From positions 1,312,142 through 1,376,141 of the forward strand of contig JAEVLN010000005.1 of NCBI GenBank assembly GCA_018350325.1: a DNA stretch of 64,000 nucleotides, written 5' to 3'. This DNA comes from Globodera rostochiensis. Lineage: Eukaryota; Nematoda; Chromadorea; Rhabditida; Heteroderidae. The translations under genes were made by a program, and so were the position numbers. How positions within the stretch are numbered: the first letter of the stretch is position 1; the number at the start of each line of letters is the position of its first letter. A model generated the notes under the pieces. It was not told the origin of the DNA. It searched no databases and saw only the letters and a list, made by a program, of their open reading frames with translations. Of this stretch, positions 46,560 to 57,072 are shown piece by piece.

Positions 46560-47369
46560 TTCCTTCTTTCCCTTTATTCACTTTGTTTGCTTAAATGCTG
46601 CATTAACGAAGAATTAATTTGAAAATTCGAATTTTTAAACTAATGACCCCCCCCCCCTAACAAATGTGGCGGCTGTGCATATAAAGCATTTGGTGGGTAA
46701 GTGATTAGTTTTGATGGATGAAGCAATTGCGATTTTCGTTGAATAAAAAAAGCTATCAAATTTAATGATATGCGTTTGCTTTATGCTGCATAACGATGGT
46801 TGAGCGCCAATTCGGTCGTTTAGACGCTGTGAACAGATTTAAAATGTGTCATAGGTAATTGATTCCATTTTGTCTAGCAACTCCATTTATTAGAATTCAG
46901 AAAGATTTGAATATTAATTTTTAATATTTTTATTAACTTTACCATGTTGCATAACAAACTTTTGGATCCATTCTATTGGAGTAGCCGCCAGCAGTTGCTG
47001 AATACCGGAATTCTGTAAATTCCCAATTAATTGATTAGGCGGGGAAGGTATTGGTTGACACAAGTAAAACGGATAAATTAATGTGGTATGAAAGTGATTG
47101 TCGATATTCCGGTATACGGTATTTTGTAGTCGCGGTATACTGTAAGAAGCGATTTGACACAAACTGGACGCCAATTGCAAGCAGTGCGGAAGAGTGTGTA
47201 ATTTGGAATTAAAGCATCCTTATAATTATATTAAAATGACAAAAATCGATTTAATTTGTGTGAGTCTGACGGCATGCTAGGACCTTTGAGTTTTTTTTGA
47301 AAGATCACAAAATAGTTTTATTTAAAAAATATATATTACAAAATAATTTTGCTTAAATGGCAAATATTC
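46560..47369. other. Intergenic region upstream of gene B
   Basis: No gene supported. It holds a CGGTATAC-word block (47097-47145) of the same style as the other word elements. Confidence 0.35.
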
Positions 47370-47377
47370 ATCATTAC

Positions 47378-48026
47378 TAGGGATGGCATTTATATGCACA
47401 AAAATCTTGAAATATGCGCATAAAATATGCACCAAAAATTGCAAAATATGCACCAAAAATGAAAAAATATGCACATAAATTTTTCCAAATTCAATATAAA
47501 ATTTCCCCAAAATTCTTCAAATTCTTTGAACATTGGTTAAAATTGCTGATGAGATACATTTCCAAATTTTTAAGTGTTTTGACGACTTTTTTGAACTTTT
47601 GTGACTATTTTGGCATTTTTGACGACTTTTTTGAACTTTTGTGACTATTTTGGCATTTTTGACGACTTTTTTGAACTTTTGTTACTATTTTGGCATTTTT
47701 GACGACTTTTTTGAACTTTTGTGACTATTTTGCGCTTTTTTCAAAAAATTTCTTAAGAAACATGAAATAAATAGAATTTTTCTGGCCAAGATCACTTTTT
47801 TTTTGCAAAATGCCAAAATATGCACATAAAATGAAAAAAATATGCATAAATAGCGAAATATGCACAAATATGCAAATAAATCGCAAAATATGCAAAAATA
47901 TGCAAAATATGCACATGGGAATGCGTTCTAAACGCTTCAAACCAAGCTGAAAACACGTTTTTCGTGCGTTTCAGACCGTTCCGAGTTCAGGAAAAAATAT
48001 GCATGTGCATATAAATGCCATCCCTA
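47378..48026. mobile_element. Complete 649-bp hAT-type MITE (AATATGCAC words)
   Basis: Perfect inverted ends TAGGGATGGCATTTATATGC and GCATATAAATGCCATCCCTA; exact 8-bp target duplication ATCATTAC at 47370-47377 and 48027-48034. Near both ends are many AAAATATGCAC/AAATATGCA words. The middle has three direct copies of a 60-bp unit with GACGACTTTTTTGAACTTTT. No transposase frame. Confidence 0.93.
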
Positions 48027-48034
48027 ATCATTAC

Positions 48035-49576
48035 ACTCCTTTATTTTTTTACGTGCGCAGCGCGATGTTTTTTCGGACTTGGTAATTTATCTTTTTTCAA
48101 AAGGATTTAAAAAGAAAAAACTCATTTTTAATTTGTGCATCTTTCGCTGAACCTATACTACTCATCTTCGCCTGAATTGACGAGAAGAAAGTACTGCTGA
48201 AGATGCATTGCTAATCAATGCCAAGAAAAAATTGAGTTAATTTTTGAAAAATGCCAAGAACATTTTCCGTTGGAAATTCAAATTCTGTTACCATATTACT
48301 TGAAAAGACTGTGCGGTTGGAATTCGAAATGGAAATTAAATGAAAACACTTGAATTGAATGCCCATAATTTGGCCGACATTGAGCGATCATTCTCGATTT
48401 GGGAAGTGACGATGATCGTCTGAATGTTGATCATCGACTCGGAGTACGGTAGCACTGGGCGCTCGGAGGATACGGTAACGGCACATAAATTAATCATTTT
48501 TAAGCATCTGCTGCTTACATAAATAATTATTTCTTGAGGACAAAAGCGTCAAAAAAAGAGTGCATCAAAATCATTACGGACGAAAAAATATCGAAAGGTT
48601 AGAATTTGCCAATTCATTTGGCCAATTGTCAAAACGGTCTTTTGTCGTCTATTATTTTTGAGTCTCAGAAGCGGCAAATGAATTTAATATCAATCGGGAT
48701 GTTCCGGTTGGGATAAGCAAAGTCTTTTTGGTTATCGGCTAATTTTAAAATTATAAGTATTAATTTTAAAAAATTTTGGTTTTTGTTATGTGAAAGAATG
48801 AATGAATTGGTCAGGCCCTTATAATAAAACAGGGATCCGATTTGTTCTTATTTGTAGAAATGTTCTGATCTTAGCTCAACTTTCTTAGGTATTTTGTTCT
48901 TACTTTATTGGGTGTGAAAGATTTGTAAAATTTTAATCTAACACTCAGAGAAAGTTTAGAGAATTCTTTAAATAAAATATTTAATTCAGCCCCCTCCCAA
49001 ACGAAAATTGAGTAAAATTCTGCAGTTTTTGGACCAATTTCATAACAAACCGTCAAAAATTCAAAATTTTTTCCTTAAAAAAGGGACGTTAAAGCAAAAA
49101 TGTGGCAACATTTTAATAAAAAACTTTGCAAAAATTTCTTCCTAATGCCCGCCACTTCATTTTTAAATAACTTTCCGTCTCAAATTTCACATTGACAAAA
49201 TCGATTTTCCGATTGTTTTTCATTTTCGCCTCCGTTTAGTCCGTCCTTTCTCAATATCAAAATATAAAATCATCTGCTGATTGTGATGCATTAAAAACCC
49301 CATCCGTTGAAGAATTTTGTTGATAAGAAATAAAATAAAAGTTTCCCACTCCCACAATGAAAATTATTTTTAAGTTAGATCAAGAATAAATTAAAACAAA
49401 ACAAACTTTGAAAAAGTCAATTTGATATAATTTTAGTTCTTTAGCAAATTGTTAAAGCTCGCAATTCTTTTATGTCTAAAATTGCCGAAAAATTTAAATT
49501 TAATCATAATTAATTCCATTCCTAAATATTGCGTCGGCTCTCCACATATTTATAAAAAACAAATATTTTTAGAAAA
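48035..49576. other. Intergenic region, no feature recognised
   Basis: AT-rich sequence between the MITE and the FMO gene. No coding, RNA or repeat feature could be supported. Confidence 0.35.
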
Positions 49577-52278
49577 ATGATTAAAAAGCGCTGTGCCATT
49601 GTCGGGGCGGCAGTAAGCGGATTGCCGTCGGCTAGGTAAAAACGTTTAAATTTGAATAAAGTTGTTTTTGTTTATTTCGACAGGTGGGCTTTGGCTTATG
49701 ACTATGAACCGGTGATTTTTGAGCGACTTGACAAAATTGGAGGGCTTTGGCGTTATAAGCCCGAGCAATTCAACCCGGAATGTTGGCATTTTATTAGCGC
49801 TTTTACCTAAATATTTAACAGCTGTTTTTATACCTAGTGGCCAGTGTAATGAAATCAACAGTCATCGACACGTCAAAGGAAATGAATGCTTTTTCCGATT
49901 TCCCGCCGCCTGAGCACTTCGCCAATTATATGCATAATGTAGGGAACAACTTTTAAGATTTGATTGGTAATTTGTAGGGATAGGATTTTTATCTTTTAAC
50001 ATATTTTTCAGTGGATTCCTTACCATGAGAGAAGCCCAAAAATAGTATTTGTTTTGAAAAATTTTTGAATTAGGGCGACTTTTTAGCACATATTAAAACA
50101 TATTTTGGGGGTATTTTTTAGCATTACTATTTCCAATTAATATTGCTTTTAGACACAAATGCTCGCCTATTTGGAGCTGTACGCTGAACACCATGACCTT
50201 TATCCGTACATTCGGTGAGAAAGCGCAATAATTATGCTTGTTTAATTCCTATCTTTTGAACTCGGTCGAATGTTTGATCATTGATTGATCTTTGGTCCCC
50301 CCTCCGATGTTCGTGGATCTCAATCGGTTTTTCAACAGATTCCACAACACCGTCCTCGGTGTGCGCCGTGCCGACGACTACGCGAAAAATGGGCGTTGGT
50401 TAGTGAAATGGCTTGACGAGCGCGGGTCGGAGAGGGGAGAAGAGTTTGACGCTGTCGTTTTGGCACAAGGACATCATGCCAGGCCAAAGATTGTGAAATT
50501 TGAGGGCCAAGACAAATTTGAGGGGAGACTTATACACTCGCACGACTACAAGGACAGCAAACAATATGAGGTGGTTTTGCAACGATTTGTGCCATGTTAA
50601 AGGATGGCGACGTTGTCAATTTTTGGATTTACTAAAAAGTATTTAAATTCTCGTGCCGTTGTATTGGTAGTAAATATATTTGACAATTCGACAACAGGAC
50701 AAAGTGAATGTTGTGGTCGGTGCGGGTAATTCCGCGATGGATTTGGCCGTGGAGTTGGGCCGAGTTGGCAAAAGTGTTATTTGTCTACGCGTCGAGGCGC
50801 ATGGGTGGGCAAACGAGTGGGAGATCACGGAATGCCGGGTTAGTATTGGTAAAGAAAGCATGCGAAGTTTGGCATTCGGGTTGCAATTATCAGAATTGAA
50901 TAAAATGCGCTTTTTTTGTTCAGAAGACTGTGCGCTCAACACGCGTTTCAATGCTTGTATGATCAATCGAATTTTGCCGAAACCAATGGTTAATTGGTTG
51001 GCTATCCGCCAATGCCAAAAACGCTTCGATCACGCAAAATATGGCATTATGCCAAAGCATGGATTCTTCAGGTCCATTGGAGAAAAAAATGTGACTAATT
51101 TCTTTTTTCAGTCAGCATTTGACTGTTAGTGACGATTTGCCGTGCCGCATCATCACCGGTTCGGTGCAGGTGCAGCCGGACATTCGCGAGTTCACCTCTC
51201 ATGGCATTGTGTGGGCGGATGGCACTGCCACAGACGGCATCGACAATGTGGTGATGGCAACCGGCTACTTGTTCAACTTTGACCTGGTCGAGAACGGACA
51301 ACTGATCCCGGCCAAGGACAACACGGCACGTCTCTACAAGAACATGTTAACACCGCAGCTCGCCGATTGGAACACTTTGGTCATCGTCGGACTTGCGCAG
51401 GCAATTTTTTTCATTATTTGGTTAAAGGATAACACAGCGGCTAAAAATGAATTGATTTTTTAATAAAAAAATTTGTTCAAAAACAAACAAAAGCCATCGA
51501 ATTTTCGTCATATTTTTATAATTTAAGCCTTCCGGCGCCATTCATCCCGTTGCCGAAATGCAAGCTCGTCTGTTCTTTGCCGCACTGTGCGGAGACGCCA
51601 AATTGCCATCGCGGGAGGGAATGGAGCGTGACATTGACAGATCACAAGCCGAATTGGCCAAAAAATTTGTGAAGAGCACTCGGCACACTATTGAGGTCAT
51701 TTATGCATATTTTTAAATAATAATTTTCTCGAAAAATGGTTAATTATCTTTTGATTAAAATTGGATGTTTACAACACCAACAGGTTGACTACATTTTGTT
51801 CATGGACGAGCTAGCCGAGCTGCTCGGCTGTAAGCCAAACCCGTTGGACTTTATGCTTTCCAATCCCCGTCTTGCGCATGCCCTCCTCTTTGGGCCCAAC
51901 GCTGCGTATGTGTACCGACTGTGCGGGACAAAAGTGTGGGACGGTGCTGAACAAGTGTGCTTTTGTATTTTTATGGTTAATTTTGCGCGACCCAAAAGTC
52001 CAATTTGGCGAGTCCCAACACAACCGAGTTTTTGAAGACTCACTCAAGTCCTAACAATGCCAAGACCGCAACATGGTCATGTACGGACTGATCATGACCT
52101 TTTATTTACCGTTCAGGCTATTCTCGACATTCCGCGACGGATGGACGTTTGTTTGTCGGGGCGAAAGGTGAAGAAGGAAGTGACAACGCCGGAATGGGCT
52201 GAATACCGGACCCTCGTGGCAATGTTCGTGGGCGTAATGGTCGTCGTCGTGTATTTGCTACGGGCATTTATTTTGTGA
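49577..52278 (+). CDS. Flavin-containing monooxygenase (FMO)
   Basis: FMOs oxygenate soft nucleophiles (N, S) using FAD, NADPH and O2 at the ER membrane. Exons near 49577-49635, 49684-about 49775, 49838-49938, 50153-50214, 50339-50570, 50698-50838, 50924-51071, 51112-51400, 51528-51695, 51783-about 51954 and C-terminal pieces to 52278. Marks: FAD Rossmann loop [15 protein letters not shown] (GxGxxG has become GxAxxG), [13 protein letters not shown], the substrate-side [14 protein letters not shown], the FMO signature [13 protein letters not shown] (FxGxxxHxxxY), NADPH loop [17 protein letters not shown], and ATGYLFNF. The C-terminus has a hydrophobic tail [19 protein letters not shown], a likely membrane anchor. 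The intron after 51400 appears to use a GC donor. A MITE fragment lies in the intron 49939-50152. The altered FAD loop may reduce activity or simply be tolerated. Confidence 0.85.
49975..50125. mobile_element. TAGGGATAGGATTT-family MITE fragment in FMO intron
   Basis: Starts TAGGGATAGGATTTTTAT and carries the GAATCCACTG-inverse and TTGGGCTTCTCTCATGG-inverse segment shared with 35236 and 37053 copies. Right end unclear. Confidence 0.65.
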
Positions 52279-52768
52279 TCAGACGAACAATAACCGCACA
52301 AATATATATACAATATATATATATATTTATGCATTCTCAACAAATACTCAAATCGGGATAGGAATTTTACAAAAATGTTCCTAAACTTTATAACTATATT
52401 AGTGCAAGTTGAATCATTTTGTTTAAATAAGGAACAATCACTGAATAAAATTAGCGTAAATGTGCTAAGAGCGAATTAATGGATAATGCTGGGATGGGTC
52501 GACCAAAGATCAACCACATTAATCAATTTCAGTGAAATGGCATTTTATATCGAATGAAATGTGAACAAAGCAATATTTTGGCCATCAATAAGCAATTAGG
52601 GCTGGGCGATTTCGAGAAAAAGCATCTCTAAGATTGTATTTTTCCTGCCGCTTATAAAATCTCATAAACCTTTTTTAGTACCATTTTTTCAAATTTGTTC
52701 AATTCCAAAAGATCAGATCATTTTCTTGAAATTAGATAATGAGACAATTGTTGATCTGCACAGGTTTT
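52279..52768. other. Convergent intergenic region between FMO and caspase
   Basis: It contains a TATATA run (52303-52327) and AT-rich sequence that may serve as 3' ends for both genes. No gene supported. Confidence 0.4.
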
Positions 52769-55700
52769 TCAAATTGGCCTCTCCAGTCCTGGAAAAAAGA
52801 AGAAGCGTTTGCGCAACGTTGAGTTCATCTCCGGCACCTGCTTGGCGCGCTCGGGAGTGCTGCCCTCAATTGAAGAAACCTTTTATAAATAAAATAAAAT
52901 TAAAGAAAAAATGAGTCATAAACATTCACCTCGGCATGCACGCGAGTCAGCATCTGGCAAATGTCCTCATGCGTGGCCCATCGACTGAACACTTTGCACA
53001 AACTCTGCACAAACCAAGTGCCGCGTACACTGTTCCGCCATGACACGTAATGGGCAGTTGTCGACTGGGCGATCAGAATGTCCGCGTTGGTGGGCTCCTT
53101 GCTGCAATTTTTTGCTTTTAAAATGAATAATTCCAATAACTTTTAATTGACTAATGAGAATAATTATTAAATTTTATTCAATTAATTAGTCCCCCAATCT
53201 CTTACTATTTTTACCTATATTTAATTCATCCCATAAATTTCAAAAAAAATGTTATCCCAAAGTTTCAAACATATAAATAGGGCAAAAGGTCAATCAATCA
53301 ATCAACACACATCCATTTGACTTGTGACGATGCCGAACTTGAGCATTCGCCATTCCTGAGATGGAATGGAAGCGGCAGGGAGGCCAAACTGTTCCGGGGA
53401 GAGTTTTTGCGGGGAAAAACGCTCAACGGTCCCTTTTTGTTGTGAGACGGCCTCGAAGAGGCCGCCCCGTCGGTACTGTCCGATTCGACTGGCACCGCCC
53501 TCGGCACACCCGGGTCTTTGATGTCTGAAAATTTAATGTTTGGCATCATCATAACATGTTTCAAAATTGCTCACCTCCTCTACACGCTTGTACAACAAAC
53601 TAAAATTTATAAAATAAAATAAAATAAATTAGAAAAATAAGAAGATACGATTTTTGGTTTCCCCATCAAATCGGGGCAATTTTGCGAGTTCAATTCTGCC
53701 ACAAATTGGTGCAGATTGACGCGCAGTTCATCCGTACCCAAAAGCGTGTCGTGCTCACCGTGGCTTAACACTACAACGATGGCACTAAAACATATGCAAA
53801 ATGCCATTTTTCGAAATTCATCAGTGTTGGAAAAACAAATATTTTTAATAATAATAACATTTTAAAATACTTTAGCATTAATATCAATTTAATTGAATTT
53901 CTTTCATAGAAATCACCTATCTGCCCTCTGATGTGCTTCCTCCTTAGAAAAGTGCCGAATTGCCCACATCATTTCCTAAGTATTATTCAAAATAAACGTT
54001 TTAAGCGATTCATTACGTTAATTTTGACCAACAATTGCATTTCTGAGTCAAAAATTATTCATATTTTCTTTTTTATTACTGTTAAAAATATTTGAATATG
54101 TTTTTCGCACTTTTGCTGTTAAATCGTTGCGGGTTAGCACTTTGTACTTGAGCTGCTTGAGCAGCTTCTCAATGTTCTCCTGGTCTGTGTGCGTGCCCTC
54201 GCGCGGTTGCATTCCGCCCACAAAGCGGTAATTGTTGATCACCAGAGCGAGCCCACGAGGCAATGCAAAGTTCGGATAAATCTGATCAGAAATGAAAAGC
54301 ATCGATTCTCGCTTTATAAATCATAATTATTTGAGTCAAAAGAAATGTTTTCAATCTAATATTTATTTCGATAATTTTTGTTATTTTAAAAATCCTATGT
54401 CTTTAACCTATAATGCCTTTTAACGTTAAGAGTTATAATATTTTTTAATTTAATTATGATAATTGAACATTGGGTTTTGCTTTTGACAATTCAATCATCT
54501 GGCAAGAAATCGCACTTACATCATTTTTGTGCTCGTTGTAGTAGCTGATTAGGTCGGGATTCACTTTACCGGCCGAGTCCCGCATGTCCATCACGCTGAG
54601 GTCATTCAAAAGGCCATCCGACGTTTCGAAAAAGATTCCCTCCCCTAAATTTGCAATCGGCGGGAATGGCATTATTTGCTTAGTGTCTTCAGCCTTTTTC
54701 GGCAGCGGGTAAACAATCGAATTCAAATTTGTGGTCAATTGTTGGTGCTGTTGAAGAGCGCCGACAAAATATTGTAGCAAAAATTGCATCCTGAAATCAA
54801 ACAATTGTTTTTTGTTTTTAATTTAAATTTTAATTAAAAAATTGTTGGGCATCGTTTGGACAACAAAAAATAAAGCAAATTTAAGGCACGGGGGATTTTA
54901 GATTTTAAAATCCAAAACTTAAAACCATCTGTGCCATAACTAGGTATATGAATAAATTCTTACTGTTGGATGTCGGCATGTTCATGAAAAATGCTAAAAA
55001 TATTTTTTATTTTTAAAATTTCATAAAATTATTAACCTAAACAATTTTAATTGTCGTGTCACCAGCATGGCCACGCAGAAATAGTCAAATGTGGAAAGGT
55101 CGCTCAACAAAACATCAATCAAATTTTGAACTTTAAGCATTGAATTGGATTCATTCTGTAAATAACTCATTTATAATTTTCATTAAATATGAATTTAAAA
55201 AATCAAACAAATACAAAATTTATTTTAAAAAATAAACTTCCACCTTCAAACATTCCCACATCCGTCGACAAATGGCGCCCCACTGGAACAGAAACAAAGC
55301 CACTTTGTCCGTTTCAACCAACATCGATTTCAACACTTCACTGTGCTTCTGTAGAAAATCCCTTCGTTGCTTGCACCGCCCCCCCTCTTTTTCTATAATA
55401 TTTTTAATAAAATGTAAAGTCTATTTATAATTAAATAAAAATTAGCATTTAAGCAAAAATGTGAATAAGCACTTTAATTTATAAATAATGACATATTTAA
55501 TTCCGGCACCCAAAAAATGTCCGGAATCCAAAACCGGCGGCACCCGGTTATATCCCTCCCTGGTCCTCGCACCTTCAGCAGTCAATTTTGCTTTGCTGTT
55601 GCCATTTTCATCATTCTCTTCGTTGGCATTTAAATTAATCGTCAATTTCAACGAACTGATCACTTCCATTGTTACGCCTTCGGTGTGCATTCTGGCAAAC

Positions 55701-56462
55701 TGTTCCAGTCTTGACATTAAATATTTTGTAAATTTTTTTCAAAAACTTTCTTTACTTCTGAGAATTAACCAAATGTTCCCTAAGCATTGTGCAGACCAAC
55801 TCCAAGCAGCAACCGTTCTCCAACAGAGCATAACAAAATGCCATTAGCAACTGATCATCGGAAAAGCAATCAGAAAAATAAAAGGAGGGCATTAACCGGC
55901 TGTGCCCAGAAACCAATTGACTCAAAATGTTTTTCTTTTTGCTGTTATAAAACAAAAAAAAACAAAAGATTATTTTAGGGGTGGAAATCAAAAATCTGAC
56001 AAATTGGAGCTGAACCATTTAACTATTTATAGAGAATACGCTCATAAACACACTTTTTTTGTTAGTCATTTGGTTTCCTGCCGCAGAATTTTTTACATTT
56101 ATTTTTCTGTTAATACTGTAAGTAAATAAACGATGTTAATTAATAAAGAGTCCTTTTGGCTCAAATAAAAAAAAGTAATTTGTTTAAAAAAATATTAACT
56201 TAAAAATTCGATGAACCACAATTTATGCCTCATTAGTATTAATTACCTGGTCATCAATAGACGCCTCTCGGAGGGAATTGACCAATACGATGGCACACTT
56301 TCTTTTGTTATTTATTTCATTTTTGAGAAGTTCCGAAGGCAAATTAATTATTAATTGTGCCATATGCCAACAAACAGAGTCAATGAAAGGCATTAAACGG
56401 TCAACAATATTTGCCGAGTGATAATCGAAGAATTCGTTTACTTTGGCACGTTTTGGGAACAT
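52769..56462 (-). CDS. ced-3: CED-3-like caspase with N-terminal CARD-like domain
   Basis: Thirteen exons with fully consistent phases give 645 residues: 56462-56247, 55850-55756, 55709-55510, 55392-55244, 55155-55037, 54790-54520, 54281-54111, 53975-53917, 53784-53649, 53599-53575, 53524-53311, 53101-52930 and 52879-52769. Exons 1-2 resemble a CARD (VDRLMPFIDSVCW, NKRKCAIVLVNSLREAS, LLMAFCYALLENGCCLEL). The protease domain has LPRGLALVINNYRF (p20 start), the catalytic His in VVVLSHGEHD, the catalytic Cys in QACRG, and p10 motifs ADILIAQSTTAHYVSWRNS, VRGTWFVQ and the end KRFFFFPGLERPI. Between QACRG and p10 is an enlarged Ser-rich linker with candidate Asp cleavage sites (VESD, DSTD). It is longer than C. 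elegans CED-3 (about 500 residues), mainly by the CARD-CASc linker. Role: executioner of programmed cell death, probably through CARD-mediated activation by a CED-4-type partner. Confidence 0.88.
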
Positions 56463-57072
56463 TTTAGGCAAGATATCTGCAAACTCTGATCGAGATAGAT
56501 GGGGGGAGAGAGAGAAAGGGCAATTTTTGAATGGATAAAAATTCGGACGAGGAAAGAGGACAAAAATTGATTTTCGGCGACGGCGTCCCCCGCGGGGCGA
56601 AGTGCTGAATATTTGGCAAGAATGACCCCAAAAGAATGAACAAAATGACCATTTGCTGCGCGACGATTTATTTTTTGCTCAAATACAAAATTCTTTAAAT
56701 TTTATGGCTTCAAAAAAGTCGTAACCGTCCTTTTAGCAGTCCAGAATTCAGAAGTTCAAATGACATTCATCTTAAAGAACTCCATTCTTAAAATGGATTG
56801 ACATTTGAGCTTCTAAGTTCTGCTGGTCAATTTCCGTGATTATTAAATTAACATTTGCCTAAAAAACCAAAATTACTTTAAATGAACAATGATGGGTCTC
56901 ACCAAAACAAATTTTATCTTTCGCCTAAAAATCACATCGTTAAGGGTTTATTTTGGTTTTCAAGGTCACTAAATTAAACAGTAACATATATAATGCTTAA
57001 ACTTTTATTTCAAATTGAAAAAAATACAAAAATGATATAATTAAATACTCGCGGATCTTTTCAACCATCTCC
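56463..57072. other. Gap between snurportin 3' end and caspase start
   Basis: About 610 bp, no gene supported. It presumably contains the caspase promoter or a trans-splice leader acceptor. Confidence 0.35.
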
